DNA of 29,115 nucleotides from an uncultured Collinsella sp. (GTDB lineage Bacteria; Actinomycetota; Coriobacteriia; Coriobacteriales; Coriobacteriaceae), in assembly GCA_905207425.1 (NCBI GenBank), contig CAJLLB010000012.1, positions 1 through 29,115 of the forward strand, read 5' to 3'. Positions 1 to 7,397 of this stretch are shown one piece after another. The notes below the pieces were generated by a model, which did no database searches, was not told where the DNA came from, and saw only the letters and a program-made list of their open reading frames with translations. Position 1 is the stretch's first letter. Every line of letters begins with the position of its first letter. Position numbers and translations under genes: made by a program.

Positions 1-291
1 GTTGCAGCAGCGCGGCCACGCCGCCAGGCGCGGGCAGGCCGCCGACAGGTCGGTGCCGGCGTCGACGCGCTCGCCGCGCCTGGACTTGGGCGCCGTGACG
101 AACCTGTGCGACGACACCTCGGCGCTCACCGTCGAGGGCGACCTGCCCAGCTCCCTCGCGATCTCCCTGCACGAGGCCCCGCGCTCCAGCATCCTCTGGA
201 CCGTGTCCCGCTCGTGCCTCGTGAGCCTGCCGTAGGCCCTCGGGACCGCCCTCGCGGCGCCCTTCCCGCTCTTTCCGCTCTTTCCGGACAT
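1..291 (-). CDS. IS30-family transposase, N-terminal part (runs off left edge)
   Basis: An open minus-strand frame of 97 codons starts with ATG at 291 and continues past the window edge, so only the N-terminus is visible. After a short basic Gly/Ser/Lys leader it reads RLTRHERDTVQRMLERGAS, then REIARELGRSPSTVSAEV. This is the helix-turn-helix typical of IS30-family transposases, which bind the terminal inverted repeats; the DDE catalytic part would lie to the left. GC content is higher than in the neighbouring genes, which fits a mobile element. A palindrome at 344-381 lies just upstream. The family call rests on the HTH alone. Whether the element is intact cannot be seen. Confidence 0.75.
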   Translation of the reverse strand, partial: MSGKSGKSGKGAARAVPRAYGRLTRHERDTVQRMLERGASCREIARELGRSPSTVSAEVSSHRFVTAPKSRRGERVDAGTDLSAACPRLAAWPRCCN

Positions 292-343
292 GACGTCCTC
301 CGATCTCCCGGGGCCGGCCGATCCGGCCCTCAGGGTATCGGGT

Positions 344-381
344 TCCCATATTCATCCGTACATGTACGGATGAATATGGGA
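344..381. repeat. Perfect 38-bp palindrome beside the transposase gene
   Basis: Positions 344-362 are exactly the reverse complement of 363-381, with arms containing CCCATATTCATCCGTA and no spacer. It lies 53 bp upstream of the transposase start. It may be part of the element's end, a symmetric target site of the kind IS30 elements prefer, or a hairpin that blocks read-through. The outer boundary of the element cannot be fixed without the other end. Confidence 0.8.
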
Positions 382-431
382 GGTGTTCGGATGAAGTTGA
401 TATTCAAGGTAGCATACTTTAAGCTAATGCG

Positions 432-471
432 GGCTTAAGGACTTGTTGAATGCCCTTAAGCCTGTTTTAGA
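432..471 (+). promoter_or_regulatory. Promoter and inverted repeat upstream of the GntR gene
   Basis: Two perfect 9-bp inverted arms, GGCTTAAGG (432-440) and CCTTAAGCC (454-462), are separated by 13 bp, so their centres are 22 bp (about two helical turns) apart. A plausible sigma-A type promoter overlaps them: TTGTTG at 443-448, a 17-bp spacer, then TTTAGA at 466-471. A third TTAAG sits near 419. The arrangement suggests autoregulation by the downstream GntR protein. Promoter and operator are inferred from sequence only. Confidence 0.5.
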
Positions 472-495
472 ATTAATTGTGCTGGGAGAGGGTAT

Positions 496-1239
496 ATGCC
501 ACCGACTGAAGGGCCAACTGACGGTAAAGCAGCGATACCGCTGTACCAACAGGTCATTGATATCATTAAAAACGAAATCAACTCCGGCGCCTACAAGGCA
601 GGCGCGCGGATACCCAGCGAATTCGAATTGGCTGAGAGCTATAAAGTTGGCCGCGTTACCGTGCGACGCGCTATTGAGGAGCTCGTCCAGCAGGGCTATC
701 TAACGAAGCGACAGGGGAAAGGCACGTTTGTCAATGCCCCCAAGCTCAAGCGCAAGATTCGCCAGAAGGATGACGTCCAGAGTTTTTCGGACGCATGCCG
801 CGTTAACGGAATGGAACCGGGGGCGTGTGTCATTTCGAGAAAGATACTGCCGGCGGATTCCACCGAAGCGCAGTTCTTTGGTGTTCCCGTTGGAACTGAC
901 TTGATTTGCGTTGAGCGCGTGCGCACTGCCGATGGCGTCCCTGTCATGCTCGAGAACAACATATATGTTTACGAGGACAACGCCTATCTATCAACGGCAC
1001 CTCTATCTAACCAATCCATTTTTGAGTTCGTGCGCAACCGGACGGGCCGCACGCCCGCGTTTACCGACCCGTGCACGCTCGAGATCGCGTGCGCGTCGCC
1101 CGAGGTCGCTCGACTGTTGGCAGTTCCCGTTGGCGAACCCTTGTTTTATATGGAAGCCTTCTTTTTCGATGAGCAGCGGCGGCCGTTTATCATCGGTCGT
1201 CAGCGGATCGTTGGGTCTCGCTACGTTTTTGACATCTAG
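496..1239 (+). CDS. GntR/HutC-family transcriptional regulator with UTRA domain
   Basis: The product has 247 residues. Residues about 14-78 form a classic GntR winged helix (IPLYQQVIDIIKNEI, then GRVTVRRAIEELVQQGYL and RQGKGTFV). The remainder, about 100-240, matches the UTRA ligand-binding fold in length and style and ends in a typical GRQRIVGSRYVFDI strand. The ATG at 496 follows GGGAGAGGG at good spacing. It is the first gene before a catabolic cluster that resembles frl/fra loci, whose regulators FrlR and FraR are also GntR type. It probably senses a phosphorylated pathway intermediate and represses the cluster; the ligand is unknown. Confidence 0.9.
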   Translation: MPPTEGPTDGKAAIPLYQQVIDIIKNEINSGAYKAGARIPSEFELAESYKVGRVTVRRAIEELVQQGYLTKRQGKGTFVNAPKLKRKIRQKDDVQSFSDACRVNGMEPGACVISRKILPADSTEAQFFGVPVGTDLICVERVRTADGVPVMLENNIYVYEDNAYLSTAPLSNQSIFEFVRNRTGRTPAFTDPCTLEIACASPEVARLLAVPVGEPLFYMEAFFFDEQRRPFIIGRQRIVGSRYVFDI

Positions 1240-1250
1240 GACATTGCGAA

Positions 1251-1288
1251 TGGAAACGCCCGGTGGATCATCTCACCGGGCGTTTCCA
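1251..1288 (+). terminator. Hairpin after the GntR gene
   Basis: A perfect 15-bp stem (1251-1265 with 1274-1288, GC-rich core CGCCCGGTG) closes an 8-nt loop 11 bp after the regulator stop codon. No U-tract follows, so it may be a Rho-assisted or partial terminator, or an mRNA 3'-end stabiliser. It separates the regulator from the promoter of the permease gene. Confidence 0.55.
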
Positions 1289-1349
1289 TACCGTTCACGG
1301 CGCAAACGCGACCGTTCAACCGCGTTGCGGCAATCAGTTTGAAATTATC

Positions 1350-1378
1350 TTGATGAAGGAAAAAGCTGCTGGTAATCT
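1350..1378 (+). promoter_or_regulatory. Promoter of the catabolic operon
   Basis: TTGATG (1350-1355) and TAATCT (1373-1378) are separated by exactly 17 bp, which fits a housekeeping sigma factor. Transcription would start near 1385, just before the palindrome at 1393-1415, a position well suited to repression. Inferred from sequence only. Confidence 0.5.
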
Positions 1379-1392
1379 ATGGGACGTCATAG

Positions 1393-1415
1393 AACGTTTG
1401 CATTGTGCAAACGTT
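1393..1415. promoter_or_regulatory. Palindromic operator upstream of the permease gene
   Basis: Perfect inverted arms AACGTTTGCA (1393-1402) and TGCAAACGTT (1406-1415) surround a 3-bp spacer. The site lies immediately downstream of the predicted transcription start and 42 bp before the permease ATG. It is the best candidate operator for the GntR regulator, or for a LacI-type or global catabolite regulator, because its half-site resembles such sites. A looser related inverted pair is at 1301-1310 and 1321-1329. Confidence 0.6.
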
Positions 1416-1457
1416 GAAGCGAGATGCGATGCAGTCTCGAGTTCTTTGGAGGTATCT

Positions 1458-2921
1458 ATGTCAGATACGAAGGCGAAGAAGACAAACAGACGTTTTAAGT
1501 TCAAATTACCGCATGTCTATACGATCATGTTCTTGCTGATCGTTGTCTTTGCGGTCCTGACTTGGATCGTTCCCTCTGGTCAGTATCAACGCAAGACGAT
1601 TTCGACGGCGGCGGGCGAGCGTGAAGTCGCCGTTGCTGGAACCTATGAACAGGTCGATAAGAACTACACCGATTCCGAGACCGGCGAGACCATCAATCTG
1701 GGCCAGGATATCTTCGCGGTTCTGCAAGCGCCCACCAAGGGCATCCAAGAGGCTGCCGACGTCGTTGCGTTCGTCTTATTGATTGGCGGATCGTTCGCGA
1801 TCATCACCAAGACCAACGCTTTGAATGCCGGCATGAGCCGTGTGATTAAAAAGCTCAAGAACAAGGACATCCTCATCATTCCCATCACGATGACGTTGCT
1901 GTCCATTTGCGGCACTACGTTTGGTATGTCTGAGGAAGCCCTGCCGTTCTATGCCATCTTCATTCCCATCATGATGGGTATCGGTTATGACTCGATGACG
2001 GCATTCATCATCTGCTTCCTTGGTCCCAACCTGGGATATTGTGCTTCGACCATCGACCCGTTTAATGTTTTGATCGCCCAAGGCATCATTGGCATCGAGG
2101 GTAATCCGCAACTGTGGCTGCGCGCCGTTTCTTGGGTCATCTTCACTGCCGTCGGTATCGCATGGGCCATGCGCTACGCCATGCGCGTCAAGAAAAACCC
2201 CGAGTCGTCCATTGTGTACGAGGACGATAAGCTCAAGCGTATTGAGTTTTCCGTGACCGATGCCTCCATCGAGGAAGAGTTCACGATCCGTCAGAAGCTC
2301 GTGCTTATCGATTTTGCTTGCGGTATGGGCATTATCGTCTGGGGTCTTGTTACCCAGGGCTGGTACATGAATCAGATTTCCGCCGTGTTCCTTGGCATGG
2401 GCTTGCTTGCCGGTATCCTGGGCGGCCTTGACCAGCAGACGATCGCAGAGGAGTTCGTTAAGGGTCTCGCCGACTTTGCGTACGCTGCCGTCGTTATCGG
2501 TATCGCTCGCGGTATTCTGGTCATCGCCGAGGGCGGCATGATCATCGACACCATCCTCCAGGCGCTCGCTACCGCGCTCGCCGGTGCACCCGCCGCCGTC
2601 TACACCACGTTTATGTATGTCGTCCTTGGCCTGCTCTCTTTGCTGGTTCCCTCGAGTTCTGGCCTGGCAGCGCTCACCATGCCCGTTATGGGCCCCCTGA
2701 CCGAGCTCATGGGCCTCAATCCCGAGGCGGCCGTCACCGCGCTCCAGTTTGCCAACCAGACCATCAACACCATCAGCCCCGTGGCGGGTATGACGGTCGC
2801 CGGCCTTGCCGTGGCTAAGATTTCGTTTGGCCAATGGTGGAAGACCATTTGGAAGTTCTTCATCTTCATGGTCGTGTTTGGCTTGGTCATTACTGCCATT
2901 TCCGGCATGCTTCCGGCGTAG
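1458..2921 (+). CDS. DcuC/YfcC-family permease
   Basis: The 487-residue protein has a cytoplasmic basic N-terminus, a first membrane span (YTIMFLLIVVFAVLTWIVPSG) and about a dozen further hydrophobic segments, as in the YfcC/DcuC family of the ion-transporter superfamily (anaerobic C4-dicarboxylate and putative amino-acid or peptide carriers). The ATG at 1458 is chosen because TTGGAGG precedes it by 5 nt; the frame is open further upstream but without a ribosome site. From memory, the Salmonella fructose-asparagine transporter FraA is also of the Dcu type, so a permease of this family beside deglycase and kinase genes fits uptake of a glycated amino acid. The substrate is inferred from neighbours only. 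Confidence 0.85.
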   Translation: MSDTKAKKTNRRFKFKLPHVYTIMFLLIVVFAVLTWIVPSGQYQRKTISTAAGEREVAVAGTYEQVDKNYTDSETGETINLGQDIFAVLQAPTKGIQEAADVVAFVLLIGGSFAIITKTNALNAGMSRVIKKLKNKDILIIPITMTLLSICGTTFGMSEEALPFYAIFIPIMMGIGYDSMTAFIICFLGPNLGYCASTIDPFNVLIAQGIIGIEGNPQLWLRAVSWVIFTAVGIAWAMRYAMRVKKNPESSIVYEDDKLKRIEFSVTDASIEEEFTIRQKLVLIDFACGMGIIVWGLVTQGWYMNQISAVFLGMGLLAGILGGLDQQTIAEEFVKGLADFAYAAVVIGIARGILVIAEGGMIIDTILQALATALAGAPAAVYTTFMYVVLGLLSLLVPSSSGLAALTMPVMGPLTELMGLNPEAAVTALQFANQTINTISPVAGMTVAGLAVAKISFGQWWKTIWKFFIFMVVFGLVITAISGMLPA

Positions 2922-2930
2922 GTGGTTGTG

Positions 2931-4514
2931 ATGTCTGATCGTTTGACGGTCCTGACGTCTAAGAGCGTCTTTACCGGTACGGGGGACCTGCCGTTTGAAG
3001 GTTTCGTAGCGGTCCGTGGCGATCGAATTGAGGCTGTTGGCACCAAGTGTGAGGTAGCTTCGTATTTGACCCAGGCGGACGAGGTAGTTGACCTGGGCGA
3101 CCGCACTGTCATGCCTGGCCTGATCGATGTGCATACCTTCTATACAGGTTGGGCGCTGCGGACGTTGGGGTCTGATCTGTCCGGCATCGCTGATGCCAAA
3201 GAGGCCGTGTTGCTCTTGCGTGCATGGAAAGAAGATCGTCCGGATTGCGCGGCGGCTTTTGGCCACAACCTACCCGAAACGTTGGCATCGGATGCCGAGA
3301 ACGCAAATACAGCAGCTGTGTTTGACGAGTGTTTTGGCGATATCCCCGTCGTCTGCTTTACACCGGGCGCGGATACCTGTGTTCTCAATGCTGCCGCCAG
3401 TGCGCGATACGGCTTTACGCCCCAGGCGTGCTATGCCGAGAAGATCTGGCGCATGATGAGCGATTTCCTCGCGCTGCCCGAGGTGCGTGCCGGGTATTCG
3501 GACTACATGAGCATGCTTAACGAGCGTGGCGTTACCGCCATCAAGGAAATGGCGTTTGATGACTACTACGGCTTTGCCGACGAAATGGCTCGCCGTGAGG
3601 AATCTGGTGAGCTGACGGTTCGCGTCTCTATGATGTCGCAGCCGGTGGGCGCCGGTGCAAATCTGGCATATGCCCGCGAGGCGCGAGAGCGCTTCCGGGG
3701 ACCGTTCGTTCGTTTTTCTGGCTTCAACCGTATGACCGATCGCGGCGTATGGGCGGGGCTTGCCGAGATGATTGACCCCTATGAGGACACGGCCGATGCG
3801 GGCGCTGCCGGCAAGACGGTCGTCGAGGAACCAGAGTGGGATCTGATTGAGAGCGAGCTGCGTGCAATTGATGCTGACGGCTTCCGATATTCCTTGCATT
3901 GCCAGGGCGATGGCGCCGTTCGTCGCACCGTGGCGCTCTATGCCTCGCTGCCTCGAGACGAGCATGGACGGATGCTTCGCCGCCATGCGATTACCGATCT
4001 CGAGAACTCTGACCCGACCGATCTTGTCGAGTTTGGCAAGTTAGGTGGAATTTGCGAGGTCTATCCGCAGATTCTAACGCTGGACCGGCGCGAGGATTGC
4101 CTATCGATGATGCGTCGACAAATTGGCGAGACGCGACTTTTGCACAGCTGGAATCGCCGCGGCATGGAAGATTCCGGATGCACAGTGTGCTGTGGAACGG
4201 ATTTGCCGCTGCTGATTCCGAGCCTGGGCGAGTCAATCTACAGCGCGTGCGGCGGATTCTTCGCCGACGGACTGCCTGTGAATGAGGTCAACACGCTGAC
4301 GCTTGTCGAGCTCTTGCGCGCTTGGACTGCCGGGGGCGCGTACGATCTGATGCGCGAAGACGAGCTGGGTACGCTCGAGGTCGGCAAGCTTGCCGATATC
4401 TGCGTGCTCGATCGGGATGTGTTTGACCTCGATTATCGCGACGCACGCGATCTTGCGGTTGATATGACGATGTCGGACGGACAAATCGTGTTCGATCGAA
4501 ATAAGGAGGCATAA
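2931..4514 (+). CDS. Family-3 amidohydrolase (YtcJ-like) with altered metal site
   Basis: The protein has 527 residues from the ATG at 2931, preceded by AGGTGG; GTG codons at 2922 and 2928 are possible but poorly placed. It shows the composite amidohydrolase plan: an N-terminal beta-sandwich strand set, a TIM barrel beginning at TVMPGLIDVH, and a C-terminal beta-sandwich return (LEVGKLADICVLDRDVF). Metal-site residues H323 (LHCQGDG), H352 and D424 (GTDLP) are present. The usual HxH after strand 1 reads H68-T-F70, so the second histidine is missing. Such enzymes cleave amide or cyclic amide bonds. In this cluster it might release an amino acid from a modified or capped glycation product, but the altered site makes catalysis uncertain. 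It starts 9 bp after the permease stop. Confidence 0.8.
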   Translation: MSDRLTVLTSKSVFTGTGDLPFEGFVAVRGDRIEAVGTKCEVASYLTQADEVVDLGDRTVMPGLIDVHTFYTGWALRTLGSDLSGIADAKEAVLLLRAWKEDRPDCAAAFGHNLPETLASDAENANTAAVFDECFGDIPVVCFTPGADTCVLNAAASARYGFTPQACYAEKIWRMMSDFLALPEVRAGYSDYMSMLNERGVTAIKEMAFDDYYGFADEMARREESGELTVRVSMMSQPVGAGANLAYAREARERFRGPFVRFSGFNRMTDRGVWAGLAEMIDPYEDTADAGAAGKTVVEEPEWDLIESELRAIDADGFRYSLHCQGDGAVRRTVALYASLPRDEHGRMLRRHAITDLENSDPTDLVEFGKLGGICEVYPQILTLDRREDCLSMMRRQIGETRLLHSWNRRGMEDSGCTVCCGTDLPLLIPSLGESIYSACGGFFADGLPVNEVNTLTLVELLRAWTAGGAYDLMREDELGTLEVGKLADICVLDRDVFDLDYRDARDLAVDMTMSDGQIVFDRNKEA

Positions 4515-4515
4515 G

Positions 4516-5367
4516 ATGTCTGAATCCAAACCGACGCTGCGTCGCGAGCAGATTGCGGGCATGAATATCCACTACATCATGTGGTCGCTCGATTACTTCC
4601 TTGATGTGCAGCAGCGCTTGGGCTTTGAGTCCATTGAGCTGTGGTGTGCAGAGCCGCATGTGACGCTCGACCATACGGGCTACTTTGAGGCTGAGGTCCT
4701 GGCGAAAAAGGCTGCAGACCGTGGGCTTAGGTATCGTACTCTGTGCCCCGAGAATGTTGTCTATCCTTGGCAGTACTGCGCACGCAAGCCGCTGCATGAA
4801 CAGCGCAGCCTGGCGTACTTTAAACACGGCATTGAACTTGCCGAGGTACTTGGGTGCGACCGTATGTCCATCAACTCGGGCTGGGGCGACTGGGACGAGG
4901 ACCGCGAGGAAGCCTGGAAGCGCAGCCGCGAGCACTTGTCCATTCTGGCGGAGTATGCCGGCGAGCACGGTCTGGTGCTTACGATGGAAAGCCTGCGTCC
5001 CGAGGAGAGCAACCTTGTGACGACGGTTTCCGATGCGAAGCGCATGATTGACGAGGTCGCGAGCCCGTACTTACAGCCCATGGTTGATACAACCGCGATG
5101 GGCGTTGCAGGCGAGACGCTCGAGGACTGGTTTGCCGCCTTTGGTGATGGGGCAATTCACGAGATGCACTTTATCGACGGTGACCCGTATGGCCATCTGG
5201 TGTGGGGCGATGGCAAGCACGATATGGACGCCTTCGTCGCCACACTCAACGCCCATGGTTTCGACGGCATGCTGGGCCAGGAAATCACGGACGGTCGTTA
5301 CTACGATGACCCGGCGGCGGCAGATGCCAAGAACATGGCCGCATTCGAGAAATATCTGATTGACTAA
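4516..5367 (+). CDS. frlC: Sugar-phosphate isomerase/epimerase, FrlC-like
   Basis: The 283-residue TIM-barrel protein belongs to the xylose-isomerase-like superfamily. Stretches LGFESIELWCAEPH and the CPEN..YPW motif resemble E. coli FrlC, the fructoselysine/psicoselysine 3-epimerase. The likely metal ligands are in order: E158 (MESL), D191 (VDTT), H218 (MHFID) and E256 (GQE). AGGAGG at 4504-4509 sits 6 nt before the ATG, which follows the upstream stop by one base. Its place directly before the FrlB-like deglycase supports epimerisation of a ketosyl-amino acid so that it can enter the kinase and deglycase route. The gene symbol is by similarity; the precise sugar is not proven. Confidence 0.7.
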   Translation: MSESKPTLRREQIAGMNIHYIMWSLDYFLDVQQRLGFESIELWCAEPHVTLDHTGYFEAEVLAKKAADRGLRYRTLCPENVVYPWQYCARKPLHEQRSLAYFKHGIELAEVLGCDRMSINSGWGDWDEDREEAWKRSREHLSILAEYAGEHGLVLTMESLRPEESNLVTTVSDAKRMIDEVASPYLQPMVDTTAMGVAGETLEDWFAAFGDGAIHEMHFIDGDPYGHLVWGDGKHDMDAFVATLNAHGFDGMLGQEITDGRYYDDPAAADAKNMAAFEKYLID

Positions 5368-5429
5368 AACAACCATCGGCCACGCAACCAACGTCATTGA
5401 TTGCGGGCCAAACAAGAAAGGAACTGGAT

Positions 5430-6398
5430 ATGAACGCACACGATCTGATCAAAGAGGCAATTGCCGAGAAGGGCAAGTTCGACAGCGTCTACTGGATTGC
5501 TTGCGGTGGCTCCATGATCGATTTGATCCCGGCTCATGAGCTTCTGCAGCGCGAGGCAACCACCTTCACTTCGTATATCTATACCGCACGTGAATTCGAC
5601 ATTATGCGTCCGCGTCGTCTGGGCGAGAAGTCCCTGGTCATCGCTTGCAGCCACAGTGGCAATACCCCGGAGGTCGTCGAGGGCTGCGAGATTGCCCTTG
5701 CCGCCGGCGCTACGGTGATCGCCCAGACCGACAACGCTGGATCCAAGATCGACTCCGGCAAGTGGACCACGTGGGTCTACCCATGGGGCGAGGGTGTGCC
5801 GCAGGCCGAGGTCCCCGCTGGTATTTCGCTGTCGCTTGCGGCAGAGCTGCTCGATCAGCAGGAGGGTTACGCCGATCTTGCCGATATGTATGCCGGTATC
5901 GCCGAGATGGATAAGATTCTTCCCCCGGCACGCGAGAAGGTAAATGCCGAGCTGGGCGATCGCTTTGCCAAGCTTTGCCAGGAGCACGAGTTCTTCTATA
6001 TTCTGGGCAGCGGTCCCAACTTTAGCCAGACCTACGGTTTCGCTATCTGCTCTCTTATGGAGATGCAGTGGCAGCACTGCAGCTACATCCACTCTGCCGA
6101 GTACTTCCATGGCCCCTTCGAGGCTACTCAGGATGGCGTTTTTTACTTCCTGCAGATGGGCTCCAGCGAGTGCCGTGCTATGGACGAGCGCGCCCTGGCG
6201 TTCCTTAAGACGCATACCGATACGCTGATGGTGCTCGATGCCAAGGAGTACGGTATGGAAGCCGTGCCGGCGAGCGTCCGTGCCTATCTGGACCCGGTGC
6301 TGTTCTACGCCATGAACTGCGAGCTGCGTGCTGCACGCGGCAAGGTGTTTGATCACGATCCCGATTTCCGTCGCTATATGGGTGTTGTCGAGTACTAG
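5430..6398 (+). CDS. frlB: SIS-domain deglycase, FrlB/FraB-like
   Basis: The product has 322 residues and two SIS (sugar isomerase) domains. The first carries the phosphosugar loop SHSGNTPE (about 74-81); the second begins near residue 185. It ends DHDPDFRRYMGVVEY, nearly the same as the FrlB C-terminus. Glu211 and His227 (in LMEMQWQH and EYFHGP) have the same 16-residue spacing as the catalytic Glu/His pair I recall for Salmonella FraB. Family members split a 6-phosphofructosyl-amino acid into glucose 6-phosphate and the free amino acid. AAAGGAA precedes the ATG at 5430. Which amine is released cannot be read from the sequence. Confidence 0.82.
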   Translation: MNAHDLIKEAIAEKGKFDSVYWIACGGSMIDLIPAHELLQREATTFTSYIYTAREFDIMRPRRLGEKSLVIACSHSGNTPEVVEGCEIALAAGATVIAQTDNAGSKIDSGKWTTWVYPWGEGVPQAEVPAGISLSLAAELLDQQEGYADLADMYAGIAEMDKILPPAREKVNAELGDRFAKLCQEHEFFYILGSGPNFSQTYGFAICSLMEMQWQHCSYIHSAEYFHGPFEATQDGVFYFLQMGSSECRAMDERALAFLKTHTDTLMVLDAKEYGMEAVPASVRAYLDPVLFYAMNCELRAARGKVFDHDPDFRRYMGVVEY

Positions 6399-6412
6399 AA
6401 GGGACAAAGGCC

Positions 6413-7276
6413 ATGGCATTTAACGTTAACGCGCTCGGATTTGGCGACAACGTCGTCGATCGCTATGAGCATATCCACACCATGTATCCCGGCGGCAATG
6501 CGGTGAACTTCGCCGTTTATGCCAAGAAATGCGGTGCCGCACGCTCTGCATACATGGGCATTTTTGGCAATGACGCCGCTGCCGAGCATGTCATTGCAAG
6601 TCTCGAGGATGAGGGTATCGAGCTTGACAAGTGCGAGCAGATGATTGGCGAGAACGGAGCGGCTCGCGTGACCGTCGTTGACGGTGACCGTGTCTTCCTC
6701 GGCTCCAACGAGGGCGGTATCCGTGGCGATGCGCGCTATGTCCTCGATCGCTTTGACCTTGCGTACATGAAGCAGTTCGATGTGGTTCATTCGGGCAACT
6801 ATTGCTTTACCGAGCGCGAGCTGCCCAAGTTGAAGGCTGCGGGCGTCACGGTTTCTTTTGACTTTTCGGACGACTCCACCGACGAGTACTACGAGCAGAT
6901 TGCGCCCTACGTCGATTTTGCTTTCTTTAGTGCGGCGGATGCTGCGAGTGAGGACGAGATTCGCGAGCGTCTGGCATGGGTGAAGGGCCTGGGTCCGCGT
7001 TTTGTGTCGGCTACGGCGGGCGCCGAGGGCTGCATTGCTTACGACGGCGAGCGTTATTACCGCCAGCTGGCTAAACCGGTAACGGACATGAAGGACACCA
7101 TGGGGGCGGGCGACTCGTTCCTCACCTCGTTTTTGATGTGCTATCTCGATTCCGCCAAGCGTGGTGAGGATGGCGCCGAAGCCATCGAGCGCGCGCTCGA
7201 CTTTGCCGCCGGGTTTGCCTCGACCGTGTGCGGCATGGAAGGTTCTTGGGGCCACGGAGCGCCAATCGTCGAATAG
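6413..7276 (+). CDS. frlD: PfkB-family kinase, FrlD-like (first copy)
   Basis: The 287-residue protein begins GFGDNVVDRYE and has PGGNAVNFAVYAKKCG, closely matching the GDN..D and SGGNAVNVAVY stretches of fructoselysine 6-kinase FrlD. The ATP/anion-hole motif DTMGAGDSF carries the catalytic base D234, and FDFSDD is also FrlD-like. It would phosphorylate the ketosyl-amino acid at C6, giving the substrate of the SIS deglycase encoded 14 bp upstream. The ATG at 6413 follows AAGGGACAAAGG. A hairpin lies after the gene, before a second kinase gene. Confidence 0.8.
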   Translation: MAFNVNALGFGDNVVDRYEHIHTMYPGGNAVNFAVYAKKCGAARSAYMGIFGNDAAAEHVIASLEDEGIELDKCEQMIGENGAARVTVVDGDRVFLGSNEGGIRGDARYVLDRFDLAYMKQFDVVHSGNYCFTERELPKLKAAGVTVSFDFSDDSTDEYYEQIAPYVDFAFFSAADAASEDEIRERLAWVKGLGPRFVSATAGAEGCIAYDGERYYRQLAKPVTDMKDTMGAGDSFLTSFLMCYLDSAKRGEDGAEAIERALDFAAGFASTVCGMEGSWGHGAPIVE

Positions 7277-7346
7277 CTTAAGAAAGCGTACGGCGGTCTG
7301 GCTATGAGGCCTTGGACAGCCGATGCAAAACAATAAGCGAAACGCG

Positions 7347-7380
7347 AAAAGGGGGCTCGCCATGCGGTGGGTCCCCTTTT
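7347..7380 (+). terminator. Intra-operon hairpin between the two kinase genes
   Basis: AAAAGGGG (7347-7354) pairs with CCCCTTTT (7373-7380), with additional pairing of CGCC and GGTG inside, and the distal arm ends in four T. It lies 70 bp after the first kinase gene and 7 bp before the ribosome site of the second. It could be a leaky intrinsic terminator that lowers expression of the distal genes or a processing and stability element. Confidence 0.5.
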
Positions 7381-7397
7381 GAACATTGGAGAAGAGT

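Noticed and set aside
1263..1457. Upstream in-frame extension of the permease gene
   Set aside because: It would cover the terminator-like hairpin, the promoter and the operator; the ATG at 1458 has the ribosome site and gives a normal permease N-terminus.
1776..3266. A long minus-strand open frame (about 496 codons) opposite the permease and amidohydrolase genes
   Set aside because: It is the antisense shadow of two well-supported genes, with a His/Asp/Gly-rich composition typical of antisense frames and no recognisable domain.
5394..6419. A 341-codon minus-strand frame opposite the SIS deglycase
   Set aside because: The plus-strand gene matches FrlB/FraB along its full length; the minus frame has no start context or domain.
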